Shown here: positions 16,474 through 23,134 of the stretch, one piece after another | How the letters are laid out: each line of letters begins with the position of its first letter | Position numbering within the stretch: position 1 is the first letter of the stretch | NCBI GenBank assembly: GCA_963793025.1 | Contig: CAWBYL010000004.1 | Location: forward strand, 1-64,000 | Source of the DNA: CAWBYL01 sp963793025 | Lineage (GTDB): Bacteria; Actinomycetota; Acidimicrobiia; Acidimicrobiales; Acidimicrobilacustridaceae | Direction of reading: 5' to 3' | Length of the DNA: 64,000 bases | The notes under the pieces: generated by a model | The model's input: the letters and a program-made list of their open reading frames with translations, nothing else | What the model was told of the DNA's origin: nothing | Database searches by the model: none | Translations under genes and position numbers: made by a program

Positions 16474-16938
16474 ATGGCTGCCGTCCTCACCCCCAGCACT
16501 GCTCCCGCCCCCTGGAACGAACCCGGCCGTCCGGCGCGACCGCACCTGCGCCTGGTCGAGGGGGGTCGTTCCGGTCGGTCCGTCGCCGCGGAGCCGACGC
16601 CGGTCCGCCGGCCGGTCGGTGCGGTGGTCTCCGGGCTCGTGCTGGCGGCGCTGATCGCCCTCGCCGCGGTCGGCGCGGTCCACGTCCTCGGTGCCGATGC
16701 TGCCGCCTCCGGGCCGGCATCGACCGCCGACGCCCCCCACCCGGTCGGTGCCGACGCCTCCACCTCGTCGGCACCGGCCGCGGTGGTCGTCGCGCCCGGT
16801 GACTCACTGTGGTCGATCGCCCAGCGCCTGGATCCAGGAGCCGACGTGCGCCCTCTGGTCGATGCCCTGGCCGATCGCCTGGGCAGCACGACGGTGGTCG
16901 CCGGCCAGCACATCGACGTCACCGGTCTGGTCGACTGA
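16474..16938 (+). CDS. LysM-domain membrane protein, probable SOS-induced division inhibitor
   Basis: A 154-aa protein: a polar N-terminus, one membrane helix at about residues 49-71, a Ser/Ala/Thr-rich linker, and a C-terminal LysM domain (102-151, VVVAPGDSLWSIAQRLDPGAD). This is the layout of SOS-induced division inhibitors found beside lexA: YneA in Bacillus, Rv2719c in Mycobacterium tuberculosis and DivS in corynebacteria (only the first two are LysM proteins). It is divergent from lexA, under four LexA boxes and a PafBC-like element, and is followed by nrdR exactly as in mycobacteria. The function (halting septation during DNA damage, acting at the cell wall) is inferred from this context. 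ATG 16474 has no ribosome-binding site, consistent with a leaderless message. Confidence 0.8.
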   Translation: MAAVLTPSTAPAPWNEPGRPARPHLRLVEGGRSGRSVAAEPTPVRRPVGAVVSGLVLAALIALAAVGAVHVLGADAAASGPASTADAPHPVGADASTSSAPAAVVVAPGDSLWSIAQRLDPGADVRPLVDALADRLGSTTVVAGQHIDVTGLVD

Positions 16939-16978
16939 CGGCGCCGCCGCCGTGTGCCGGGAGTACCGGACAGGGCGG

Positions 16979-16984
16979 TAGCGT
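16979..16984 (+). promoter_or_regulatory. Leaderless -10 (TAGCGT) for nrdR
   Basis: TAGCGT ends 7 nt before GTG 16992, and no ribosome-binding site is present. It allows nrdR to be expressed apart from the SOS-controlled LysM gene. Confidence 0.45.
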
Positions 16985-16991
16985 CGGCTCC

Positions 16992-17459
16992 GTGCGATGC
17001 CCGGCCTGTGCTCATCTCGACGACAAGGTGGTCGATTCGCGCCAGACCGACGACGGTCTGAGCATCCGTCGCCGCCGCGAGTGCCTCGGCTGTGGGCGGC
17101 GCTTCACCACCTTCGAACGCCTGGAGGAGGTGCCGCTGATGGTGGTCAAGCGCTCCGGGGACCGGGTGCCGTTCGACCGGGCCAAGGTCATCGACGGCAT
17201 CGCCGCGGCGGCGAAGGGCCGGCCCGTGCCCGCCGAGGTGGTGGCGGCCACCGCCGCCGATCTCGAGGAGGAGCTACGGCTGCTCGGGGCCGAGGTGTCG
17301 AGCGAACGGGTCGGCCTGGCGGTGATGGAGCGGCTGCGCGACCTCGATCAGGTCGCCTACGTGCGCTTCGCCAGCGTCTACAAGGGCTTCGACGACCCGT
17401 CGGACTTCCAGCGCGAGGTGCGCCTCCTCACCAAGGCCACCGCCCCCAAGCGCCACTAG
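16992..17459 (+). CDS. nrdR: Transcriptional repressor NrdR
   Basis: A 155-aa repressor of ribonucleotide reductase genes. The N-terminal zinc ribbon uses CPAC and CLGC (VRCPACAHLDDKVVDSR, RRRRECLGCGRRFTTFER). An ATP-cone follows from about residue 47 (MVVKRSGDRVPFDRAKVIDGIAAA), which senses ATP and dATP. VAYVRFASVYKGFDDPSDF is the usual end. The start is GTG 16992, because the family begins at M/V-x-CPxC. Its predicted target, nrdJ, is 1.3 kb downstream and has two NrdR-box-like sequences in its promoter. The stop overlaps that of the convergent RibD-like gene by 4 nt. Confidence 0.95.
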   Translation: MRCPACAHLDDKVVDSRQTDDGLSIRRRRECLGCGRRFTTFERLEEVPLMVVKRSGDRVPFDRAKVIDGIAAAAKGRPVPAEVVAATAADLEEELRLLGAEVSSERVGLAVMERLRDLDQVAYVRFASVYKGFDDPSDFQREVRLLTKATAPKRH

Positions 17460-18196
17460 GCCCGGGCGTAGCGGGCGAACAGGTAGCCGTCGTCCTCGAG
17501 GAGGCGGCGCAGGGGGAGGGCCAACGGCTCGTGCTCCGTCGCCCCGTGGGCCACCCGGGCCGAACCACCGGCGACCAGCAGGGGAGCGACGGACTGGCAC
17601 CACTCGTCGACCAGGCCGCTCTCGACCATCTGGCCGTTGAGCGACGGCCCGCCCTCGCACAGGACCACGGCCACGCCGAGTCCGTCGAGGTGGCCCAGGA
17701 CGGCGCCCAGGTCCACCGAATCCGATCCCACGGCGACGACCTCGGCCACCGCCCGCAGGGCCTCGACCCGGTCCGGGGGAGCGTCCTCGGTCGTGAACAC
17801 GATGGGGCTCAGCGCGGCGTCGGAGAACATCCGGGCGGCGGGATCGAGGTCCAGGCGGCCCGAGACCAGGGCCAGTCTCGGCAGCGGGGCCTGGCCCCGC
17901 TCGGTGCGCAGGCGGCGGGTGTCGTCGTCGAGGGTGACGGCTCCGTAGTTCTCGGCCCGCGCCGTCCCCGCCGCCACCAACACCACGTCGGCCACCGCCC
18001 GCAGGGCCCGGAACACCGCCTTGTCGCCGGCGCCTCCGAGTGCTCCGGAGCGCCCCTGCACGGCCGTGGCGCCGTCGATGGAAGCGACCATGTCGACCAC
18101 CACCCACGGGCGCCTCCCCGGTTTCGGGCGGGGGTCGCCGGCATACGCCGCGGCCACGTCCACCTGGGCCTCGGCGGTGGGGAAGAGCTGACGCAC
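17456..18196 (-). CDS. RibD C-terminal domain (DHFR-like) reductase
   Basis: A 246-aa stand-alone RibD_C/dihydrofolate-reductase-fold protein. WVVVDMVASIDGATAVQGRSGALGGAGDKAVFRALRAVADVVLVAAGTARAE is the family core. The NADPH-site segments PRLALVSGRLDLDP and VVLCEGGPSLNGQMVESGLVDE follow. No deaminase domain is present. Such proteins can be pyrimidine reductases of riboflavin synthesis or, as with mycobacterial Rv2671, enzymes with dihydrofolate reductase activity; with no rib genes nearby I cannot choose. It converges on nrdR (4-nt overlap of stops). GTG 18196 has a TAGTTT hexamer 6 nt upstream and no ribosome-binding site. Confidence 0.8.
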   Translation of the reverse strand: MRQLFPTAEAQVDVAAAYAGDPRPKPGRRPWVVVDMVASIDGATAVQGRSGALGGAGDKAVFRALRAVADVVLVAAGTARAENYGAVTLDDDTRRLRTERGQAPLPRLALVSGRLDLDPAARMFSDAALSPIVFTTEDAPPDRVEALRAVAEVVAVGSDSVDLGAVLGHLDGLGVAVVLCEGGPSLNGQMVESGLVDEWCQSVAPLLVAGGSARVAHGATEHEPLALPLRRLLEDDGYLFARYARA

Positions 18197-18202
18197 GCCC
18201 GT

Positions 18203-18208
18203 AAACTA
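18203..18208 (-). promoter_or_regulatory. Leaderless -10 (TAGTTT) for the RibD-like gene
   Basis: On the minus strand TAGTTT is followed by 6 nt and then the GTG start, with no ribosome-binding site. Confidence 0.45.
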
Positions 18209-18552
18209 GAGGGTGCTGTCGGACCCGATCGCACCGTGGCTGTGGGTACCTGTGGAGAACGTCACCAGATGTCCACCGGCAATTCACAGCCTTGTTCCCC
18301 TATCGCTCCACAGGGCCCATTCCCTACGGTGGTCGCTGGGTACACCGCTGCGGCGCGAGCGACGGACGGTGGCAGACGTCTCGACCTCCGCGACTGGCGG
18401 GACGGCTCCTTGAGCGTGGGCCACAGGGGCCTGCTCTACCTGACGTTCGCGCCGCAGCCCCACCCCGCCACCACGACCACCGATCACGCCACCGGGCCCG
18501 CCGAACCCGTCGGCCGCTCCTCGACCGGCACACGAAAAGCTCATCGAATTCG
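18209..18552. other. Non-coding stretch upstream of the nrdJ promoter, DnaA-box-like sites
   Basis: I see no credible gene in this 344-bp stretch. Its left part (18241-18315) carries several sequences near the DnaA box: TGTGGAGAA at 18251 (one mismatch to TGTGGACAA), ATGTCCACC at 18269, CAATTCACA at 18280 and CGCTCCACA at 18305. The matches are partial. DnaA control of ribonucleotide reductase is known in E. coli, so a regulatory role is possible. No cobalamin-riboswitch core was recognised. Confidence 0.35.
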
Positions 18553-18582
18553 TTGACAGCGGTGGAATTACTCTGGTGTAAT
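18553..18582 (+). promoter_or_regulatory. nrdJ promoter
   Basis: TTGACA (18553-18558), 18 nt, TGTAAT (18577-18582). This is the best sigma-70-like match seen in the window. The predicted start near 18589 leaves a leader of about 215 nt before the nrdJ ATG. Confidence 0.7.
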
Positions 18583-18584
18583 TC
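18565..18584. promoter_or_regulatory. Inverted repeat over the nrdJ -10
   Basis: GAATTAC, 6 nt, GTAATTC: a perfect 7-bp inverted repeat whose right arm contains most of the -10. A dimeric repressor bound here would block transcription. It does not match the NrdR box, so another regulator is implied. Confidence 0.45.
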
Positions 18585-18585
18585 T

Positions 18586-18598
18586 CCGACATCTTGTG
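18586..18598. promoter_or_regulatory. NrdR box-like site 1
   Basis: CCGACATCTTGTG overlaps the predicted transcription start. The CATCTTGTG half is identical to site 2; the left half is degenerate. Confidence 0.5.
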
Positions 18599-18626
18599 GC
18601 CCGGAGGTCGTGGGGGGCTCACGAAC

Positions 18627-18640
18627 CACAACATCTTGTG
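18627..18640. promoter_or_regulatory. NrdR box-like site 2
   Basis: CACAACATCTTGTG is a palindrome (CACAA/TTGTG around CATC) fitting the general NrdR box (ACACWATATATWGTGT-like). Its centre is 42 bp from site 1, four helical turns, as expected for paired sites. Confidence 0.6.
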
Positions 18641-18802
18641 TTCAGCACCGGCTGGACCCCGATGCCGGGTCGTGAGTCCGACGATGGAATCCGGGCGTCG
18701 CGGCTGCCCCCGGGAGCCGTCCCCGCCGTATCCCGGGCAACGAGGCCCAGGCACCGCACACCCACCCGATCACCCACTCGCATTTCACGCGGAGGAGCAT
18801 CA

Positions 18803-21586
18803 ATGGCCCTGGCACCCGAGCAGGCCGGCATCGGCATCCGCCGGTACTTCACCACCGAGGGGACCCACCCCTACGAGACGGTCACGTGGGAGCGGCGCGA
18901 CGCGCGCATCTCCAACTGGAAGACGGGTGAGGTCGCTTTCGAGCAGCTCGGTGTCGAGGTCCCCTCGACGTGGTCGGTGAACGCCACCAACATCGTCGCC
19001 CAGAAGTACTTCCGAGGCACCCTCGGCACCGACGAGCGCGAGGCCTCCCTCAAGCAGGTCGCCGACCGCGTGGTCGACACCATCGTCGACTGGGGCGTCC
19101 GTGACGGCTACTTCATCGACGACGACGAGGCCGCCGCCTTCGCCGACGAGCTGAGGTACCTGATCATCCACCAGCGAGCCGCCTTCAACTCCCCGGTGTG
19201 GTTCAACATCGGCGTCAAGGGCGTCCCCCAGCAGGCGTCGGCCTGCTTCATCCTCGCCGTCGACGACAAGATGGACTCGATCCTCAACTGGTACGTCGAG
19301 GAGGGCACGATCTTCAAGGGCGGCTCCGGCGCCGGCATCAACCTGTCGCGCATCCGCTCGTCCAAGGAACTGCTCAAGGGGGGCGGCACCGCCTCGGGGC
19401 CCGTCAGCTTCATGCGGGGGGCCGACGCCTCGGCCGGCACCATCAAGTCGGGAGGCAAGACCCGCCGCGCCGCCAAGATGGTCATCCTCGACGTCGATCA
19501 CCCCGACATCGAGGAGTTCATCTGGTGCAAGGCCCGGGAGGAGAAGAAGGCCCGGGCCCTCGAGGAGGCCGGCTTCGACATGAGCCTCGACGGCATCGAC
19601 ATCACGTCGGTGCAGTACCAGAACGCCAACAACTCGGTGCGGGTCACCGACGAGTTCATGCAGGCCGTCGTCGACGACGCCGACTGGCACCTCAAGGCCG
19701 TCACCACCGGCGAGATCGTCAAGACGGTGCGCGCTGTCGACCTCATGCGCCAGATCTCGCAGGCCACGTGGGAGTGCGCCGATCCCGGAATGCAGTTCGA
19801 CACCACGATCAACCACTGGCACACCGCGGCCAACACGGGCCGCATCAACGGCTCGAACCCCTGCTCGGAGTACATGCACCTCGACAACTCGGCGTGCAAC
19901 CTGGCCAGCCTCAACCTGCTCACCTTCCTCGACGCCGAGGGCACCTTCGACGTGGAGGGCTACCGCCACGCCATCGAGGTGGTCTTCACCGCGCAGGAGA
20001 TCCTCGTCGGCAACGCCGACTACCCGACGGAGTCCATCGGCGAGACGTCGCGCCGGTTCCGCCAGCTCGGGCTGGGCTACGCCAACCTCGGCGCCATGTT
20101 GATGGCGCTGGGCCTCCCCTACGACTCCGAAGAGGGTCGGGCGCTGGCCGCCGCCGTCACCTCTTTGATGACCGGCCACGCCTACGCCACCTCGGCCCGC
20201 ACCGCCGCCCGCATGGGGCCCTTCGCCGGCTACGCGGAGAACTCCGAGCACATGCTGCGTGTCCTCGACCAGCACCGGGCGGCCGCCGCCGGCATCGACG
20301 AGGAGCTCGTGCCCCACGAGCTGCTGTCCGCCGCCCAGCACGCCTGGGACGTGGCCTGCGAGCTGGCCGCCGAGGTGGGCGTGCGCAACTCCCAGGCCTC
20401 GGTCCTCGCTCCCACGGGCACGATCGGTCTACTCATGGACTGCGACACGACGGGCGTGGAGCCCGACCTCGGTCTGGTCAAGATGAAGAAGCTGGTGGGC
20501 GGCGGCACGATGTCGATCGTCAACCAGACCATTCCGCGGGCGCTGAAGCGCCTCGGCTACTCGCCCCCGCAGGTCACCGAGATCGTCGACTACATCAACG
20601 AGAACATGTCGATCCTCGGTGCTCCTCACGTCGTCGCCGAGCACGTTCCCGTGTTCGCCTGCTCGATGGGCGACAACACCATTCACTACTCGGGGCACGT
20701 GAAGATGATGGGCGCTGTCCAGCCCTTCATCTCCGGCGCCATCTCCAAGACGGTGAACCTCCCCGAAGAGGCCACCCTCGAAGAGGTCGAGCAGCTCCAC
20801 ATCGATGCCTGGAAGCTGGGCATCAAAGCCGTCGCCATCTACCGCGACAACTGCAAGGTGGCCCAGCCGCTTTCGGCTTCCAAGAAGGAGCCGGCGGCCG
20901 TCGTGGTCGAGCAGGTCGTGGAGAAGGTCATCGAAAAGGTCGTCTACGAGCCGGTCCGCCAGAAGCTTCCTCGTACCCGTGTCTCCAAGACCTTCGAGTT
21001 CCGGGTGGCCGACTGCAAGGGCTTCGTCACCGTTGGCGAGTACGAGGATGGCCGGCCTGGCGAGATCTTCGTGCGGGTCTCCAAGCAGGGCTCGACCCTC
21101 GCCGGCATCATGGATGCCTTCGCCATCTCGGTGAGCCACGGCCTCCAGTACGGCGTGCCGCTGCGCAGCTTCATCGACGCCTTCACCGGCATGCGCTTCG
21201 AGCCCGCCGGCATGACCGACGACCCCGACATCCGCATCGCCAACTCCTTGATGGACTACCTCTTCCGCCGCATGGCGATCGAGTACCTGTCCCCCCAGGA
21301 GCGGGCCGAGCTCAACATCCTCACCACCTCCGAGCGCATGCAGCCCACGCTTCCCGGGGTGGAGGACTCCATCGTCGAGACCCGCCAGGGCCAGGAGATG
21401 GTGGCTGACCCGCCGTCGGTCGAGTCGGCGTCCACGCTGGTCAGCGGGGCGGCCACCGCGGTCCGAGCCCAGGCCCACAGCGTCAGCCACGACGCGCCGA
21501 TGTGCATGCAGTGCGGCGTGGTGATGCAGCGCGCCGGCTCCTGCCATGCCTGCCCGAGCTGCGGCACCACCAGCGGCTGCTCGTAG
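18803..21586 (+). CDS. nrdJ: Adenosylcobalamin-dependent (class II) ribonucleoside-diphosphate reductase NrdJ
   Basis: A 927-aa reductase that makes deoxyribonucleotides using coenzyme B12, so it works with or without oxygen. The start ATG 18803 has GGAGGAG 5 nt upstream. Catalytic-core motifs include FNSPVWFNIG, QQASACFILAVDD, KGGSGAGINLSRIR, NGSNPCSEYMHLDNSACNLASLNL (substrate-site cysteine and conserved NPCSE), APTGTIGLLMDCDTTGVEPD and AVAIYRDNCKVAQPL. The C-terminal extension ends in paired cysteines (CMQCG, CHACPSCGTTSGCS) that reduce the active site or bind zinc. Control by NrdR is inferred from the two promoter sites and the nearby nrdR. A strong terminator follows. No class I or III reductase genes are in the window. 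Confidence 0.96.
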   Translation: MALAPEQAGIGIRRYFTTEGTHPYETVTWERRDARISNWKTGEVAFEQLGVEVPSTWSVNATNIVAQKYFRGTLGTDEREASLKQVADRVVDTIVDWGVRDGYFIDDDEAAAFADELRYLIIHQRAAFNSPVWFNIGVKGVPQQASACFILAVDDKMDSILNWYVEEGTIFKGGSGAGINLSRIRSSKELLKGGGTASGPVSFMRGADASAGTIKSGGKTRRAAKMVILDVDHPDIEEFIWCKAREEKKARALEEAGFDMSLDGIDITSVQYQNANNSVRVTDEFMQAVVDDADWHLKAVTTGEIVKTVRAVDLMRQISQATWECADPGMQFDTTINHWHTAANTGRINGSNPCSEYMHLDNSACNLASLNLLTFLDAEGTFDVEGYRHAIEVVFTAQEILVGNADYPTESIGETSRRFRQLGLGYANLGAMLMALGLPYDSEEGRALAAAVTSLMTGHAYATSARTAARMGPFAGYAENSEHMLRVLDQHRAAAAGIDEELVPHELLSAAQHAWDVACELAAEVGVRNSQASVLAPTGTIGLLMDCDTTGVEPDLGLVKMKKLVGGGTMSIVNQTIPRALKRLGYSPPQVTEIVDYINENMSILGAPHVVAEHVPVFACSMGDNTIHYSGHVKMMGAVQPFISGAISKTVNLPEEATLEEVEQLHIDAWKLGIKAVAIYRDNCKVAQPLSASKKEPAAVVVEQVVEKVIEKVVYEPVRQKLPRTRVSKTFEFRVADCKGFVTVGEYEDGRPGEIFVRVSKQGSTLAGIMDAFAISVSHGLQYGVPLRSFIDAFTGMRFEPAGMTDDPDIRIANSLMDYLFRRMAIEYLSPQERAELNILTTSERMQPTLPGVEDSIVETRQGQEMVADPPSVESASTLVSGAATAVRAQAHSVSHDAPMCMQCGVVMQRAGSCHACPSCGTTSGCS

Positions 21587-21633
21587 TTCCCGAAGCCCCC
21601 GGCGCACGGCGCAGCCGACCGTCGGGACGCGCA

Positions 21634-21670
21634 CGACGAGGCCCGGGCCGCACAGGCCCGGGCCTCGTCG
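21634..21670 (+). terminator. Strong terminator after nrdJ
   Basis: A perfect 16-bp stem, CGACGAGGCCCGGGCC / GGCCCGGGCCTCGTCG, with a 5-nt loop (GCACA), 48 nt after the nrdJ stop. It may also serve the small minus-strand gene at 21699. Confidence 0.85.
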
Positions 21671-21698
21671 CGTCAGCGCGGAACCGTGATGGAATCCA

Positions 21699-21824
21699 TC
21701 ACTGGCTTCGCCCGGGCCGGTCTTCGGACGAGTCAGAGGACTCGTTGCGGGAGCGACCCCAGGCCAGGGCGATGGCGACGATGATCAGGATCGAGATCAC
21801 GAAGATGACCGTCTGTGGGCGCAT
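21699..21824 (-). CDS. 41-residue single-pass membrane peptide
   Basis: A short gene: ATG 21824 to TGA 21699-21701. The product has a hydrophobic helix at residues 5-22 (TVIFVISILIIVAIALAW) followed by a polar tail rich in Ser, Asp, Glu and Arg. An AGGAG ribosome-binding site lies 6 nt before the ATG (CTCCT at 21831-21835 on the plus strand). The helix, sharp hydrophobic-to-polar boundary and good ribosome-binding site make it more than chance. No family is recognised. It is divergent from the PhyH-type gene and converges on the nrdJ terminator. Confidence 0.55.
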   Translation of the reverse strand: MRPQTVIFVISILIIVAIALAWGRSRNESSDSSEDRPGRSQ

Positions 21825-21922
21825 GTGTTGCTCCTGTCGTCACTTCCGTGACTACCCGCTCCGACGAGATCGAGACGTGGGTACGATCGTCGGCGTCTGC
21901 CGGGGGCAGCCGAGGAGGGCAC

Positions 21923-23071
21923 ATGGGGCTCGATCTGCAGGAACTGGCCGGCGAGCCGGGGGCGGCCGAAGCGGCGCGGGCCATGGGCCCGGGACATCGC
22001 CTCGGCATGGTGGTGGGCGCCCAGCCCGGTGTGACCATACGCACCACCGGCGACGGGGTTGCCATCGACCCCGGCACCGACGAGGCCAAGGTGGTGGTGG
22101 CCATGGGCGAGGAGGCCTTCGCCGCCCTGCTCGTCGAGGACCTGTCGATCTTCGGCCTCCTCTACGCCGGGTTGCTGCGCGTGGAGCGCGGCGACTTCGG
22201 TCGCTTCGCGGCGTGGGAGCCGGCCCTGCAGGCTCTGTTCTACGGACGCCCCGTGTACGGCAGCGACACTGCGGCGTCCTTCGTCGACGACGACCTGGCC
22301 CGCTCCTTCTCCGTCGACGATCCACCCGCGGCGATGTCGGCGTTCCTGGCCCGTCACGGCTACCTGCACGTGCGGGAGGTGTTCGCCCCCGACGAGGTGA
22401 CCCGCCTGGCCGAGGAGGTCGAACGGTTGCGGGCGATGGCGTCACCCGAGGACGGACGCTCCTGGTGGGCCACCGGCGTCGGCGGGACCGACGTGTGCTG
22501 CCGTCTCACGTTCATGGGTGAGCGCTCCGAGATGATGGCCGCCCTGGCCCACGACGAGCGCCTGGCTCGCCTGGCCGCGACCACCGGCCTCGAGCTCTGG
22601 CCCGCCCCCGATCGCAACGACGGTGTCTCCGTGGTCATCAAGAACCCGTCGGTCACCGCCGGTCTCTCCGACCTGCCCTGGCACCGAGACTGCGGGCTCG
22701 GCGGTCATGACCTGCTCTGCCCCGGCCTCAACGTGGGGATCCAGCTCGACCGGGCCGACGCGGCCAACGGGCAGCTGTGGTTCCTTCCCGGGTCCCACCA
22801 CCACGGCGGGCCGGTCGGTGATCCGTGGACGGACGGGTTCCCCACCGTGGCCATCGACGCCGATCCCGGCGACGTCACGGTCCACTACGGCCACGTCCTC
22901 CACGCCGCGCCGGCGCCGTCGGCCGCCGATGCGGGCCGTCGGGCCGTGTACGTGGGCTTCTCCCGACCCGAGCTGTTCGAGGCCATCCCCGGAGGGCAGG
23001 CCTACAACGACGTCATCTACGCCGACGGCGACGGCCGCATCCGCAACGTGGCCGAGCAGTCGACGGCCTGA
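21923..23071 (+). CDS. Phytanoyl-CoA dioxygenase (PhyH) family protein with N-terminal SCP2-like region
   Basis: A 382-aa protein. Residues about 20-115 (VTIRTTGDGVAIDP, ALLVEDLSIFGLLYAGLLRVERGD) resemble a sterol-carrier (SCP2-like) module; this part is inference. The C-terminal double-stranded beta helix is a non-haem Fe(II)/2-oxoglutarate dioxygenase of the PhyH type. The metal triad is H254 and D256 in LPWHRDCG and the distal His near 327 in HYGHVLHAAP; the 2OG-binding Arg is in AGRRAVYVGF. The start ATG 21923 has a GAGGAGG site upstream; the frame is open earlier but overlaps the divergent small gene. The substrate is unknown; a hydrophobic acyl or steroid-like compound fits the lipid-binding module. 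A terminator follows. Confidence 0.8.
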   Translation: MGLDLQELAGEPGAAEAARAMGPGHRLGMVVGAQPGVTIRTTGDGVAIDPGTDEAKVVVAMGEEAFAALLVEDLSIFGLLYAGLLRVERGDFGRFAAWEPALQALFYGRPVYGSDTAASFVDDDLARSFSVDDPPAAMSAFLARHGYLHVREVFAPDEVTRLAEEVERLRAMASPEDGRSWWATGVGGTDVCCRLTFMGERSEMMAALAHDERLARLAATTGLELWPAPDRNDGVSVVIKNPSVTAGLSDLPWHRDCGLGGHDLLCPGLNVGIQLDRADAANGQLWFLPGSHHHGGPVGDPWTDGFPTVAIDADPGDVTVHYGHVLHAAPAPSAADAGRRAVYVGFSRPELFEAIPGGQAYNDVIYADGDGRIRNVAEQSTA

Positions 23072-23079
23072 CCCGCGAG

Positions 23080-23110
23080 GAGGCCCCCGGAGCACTTCTC
23101 CGGGGGCCTC
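23080..23110 (+). terminator. Terminator after the PhyH gene
   Basis: A 13-bp perfect stem, GAGGCCCCCGGAG / CTCCGGGGGCCTC, with a CACTT loop, 8 nt after the stop. It also faces the convergent ABC permease and may act both ways. Confidence 0.85.
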
Positions 23111-23134
23111 GTGGGTTGGCGGTCGGCGACGGGA

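Noticed and set aside
18241..18315. Replication origin
   Set aside because: The DnaA-box-like matches are imperfect and few, no AT-rich unwinding region is visible, and dnaA/dnaN are not nearby.
18197..18802. Cobalamin riboswitch before the B12-dependent reductase
   Set aside because: I could not find the B12-box core or its pairing elements; the leader after the predicted start is only about 215 nt and holds NrdR-like sites instead. A covariance-model scan would settle it.
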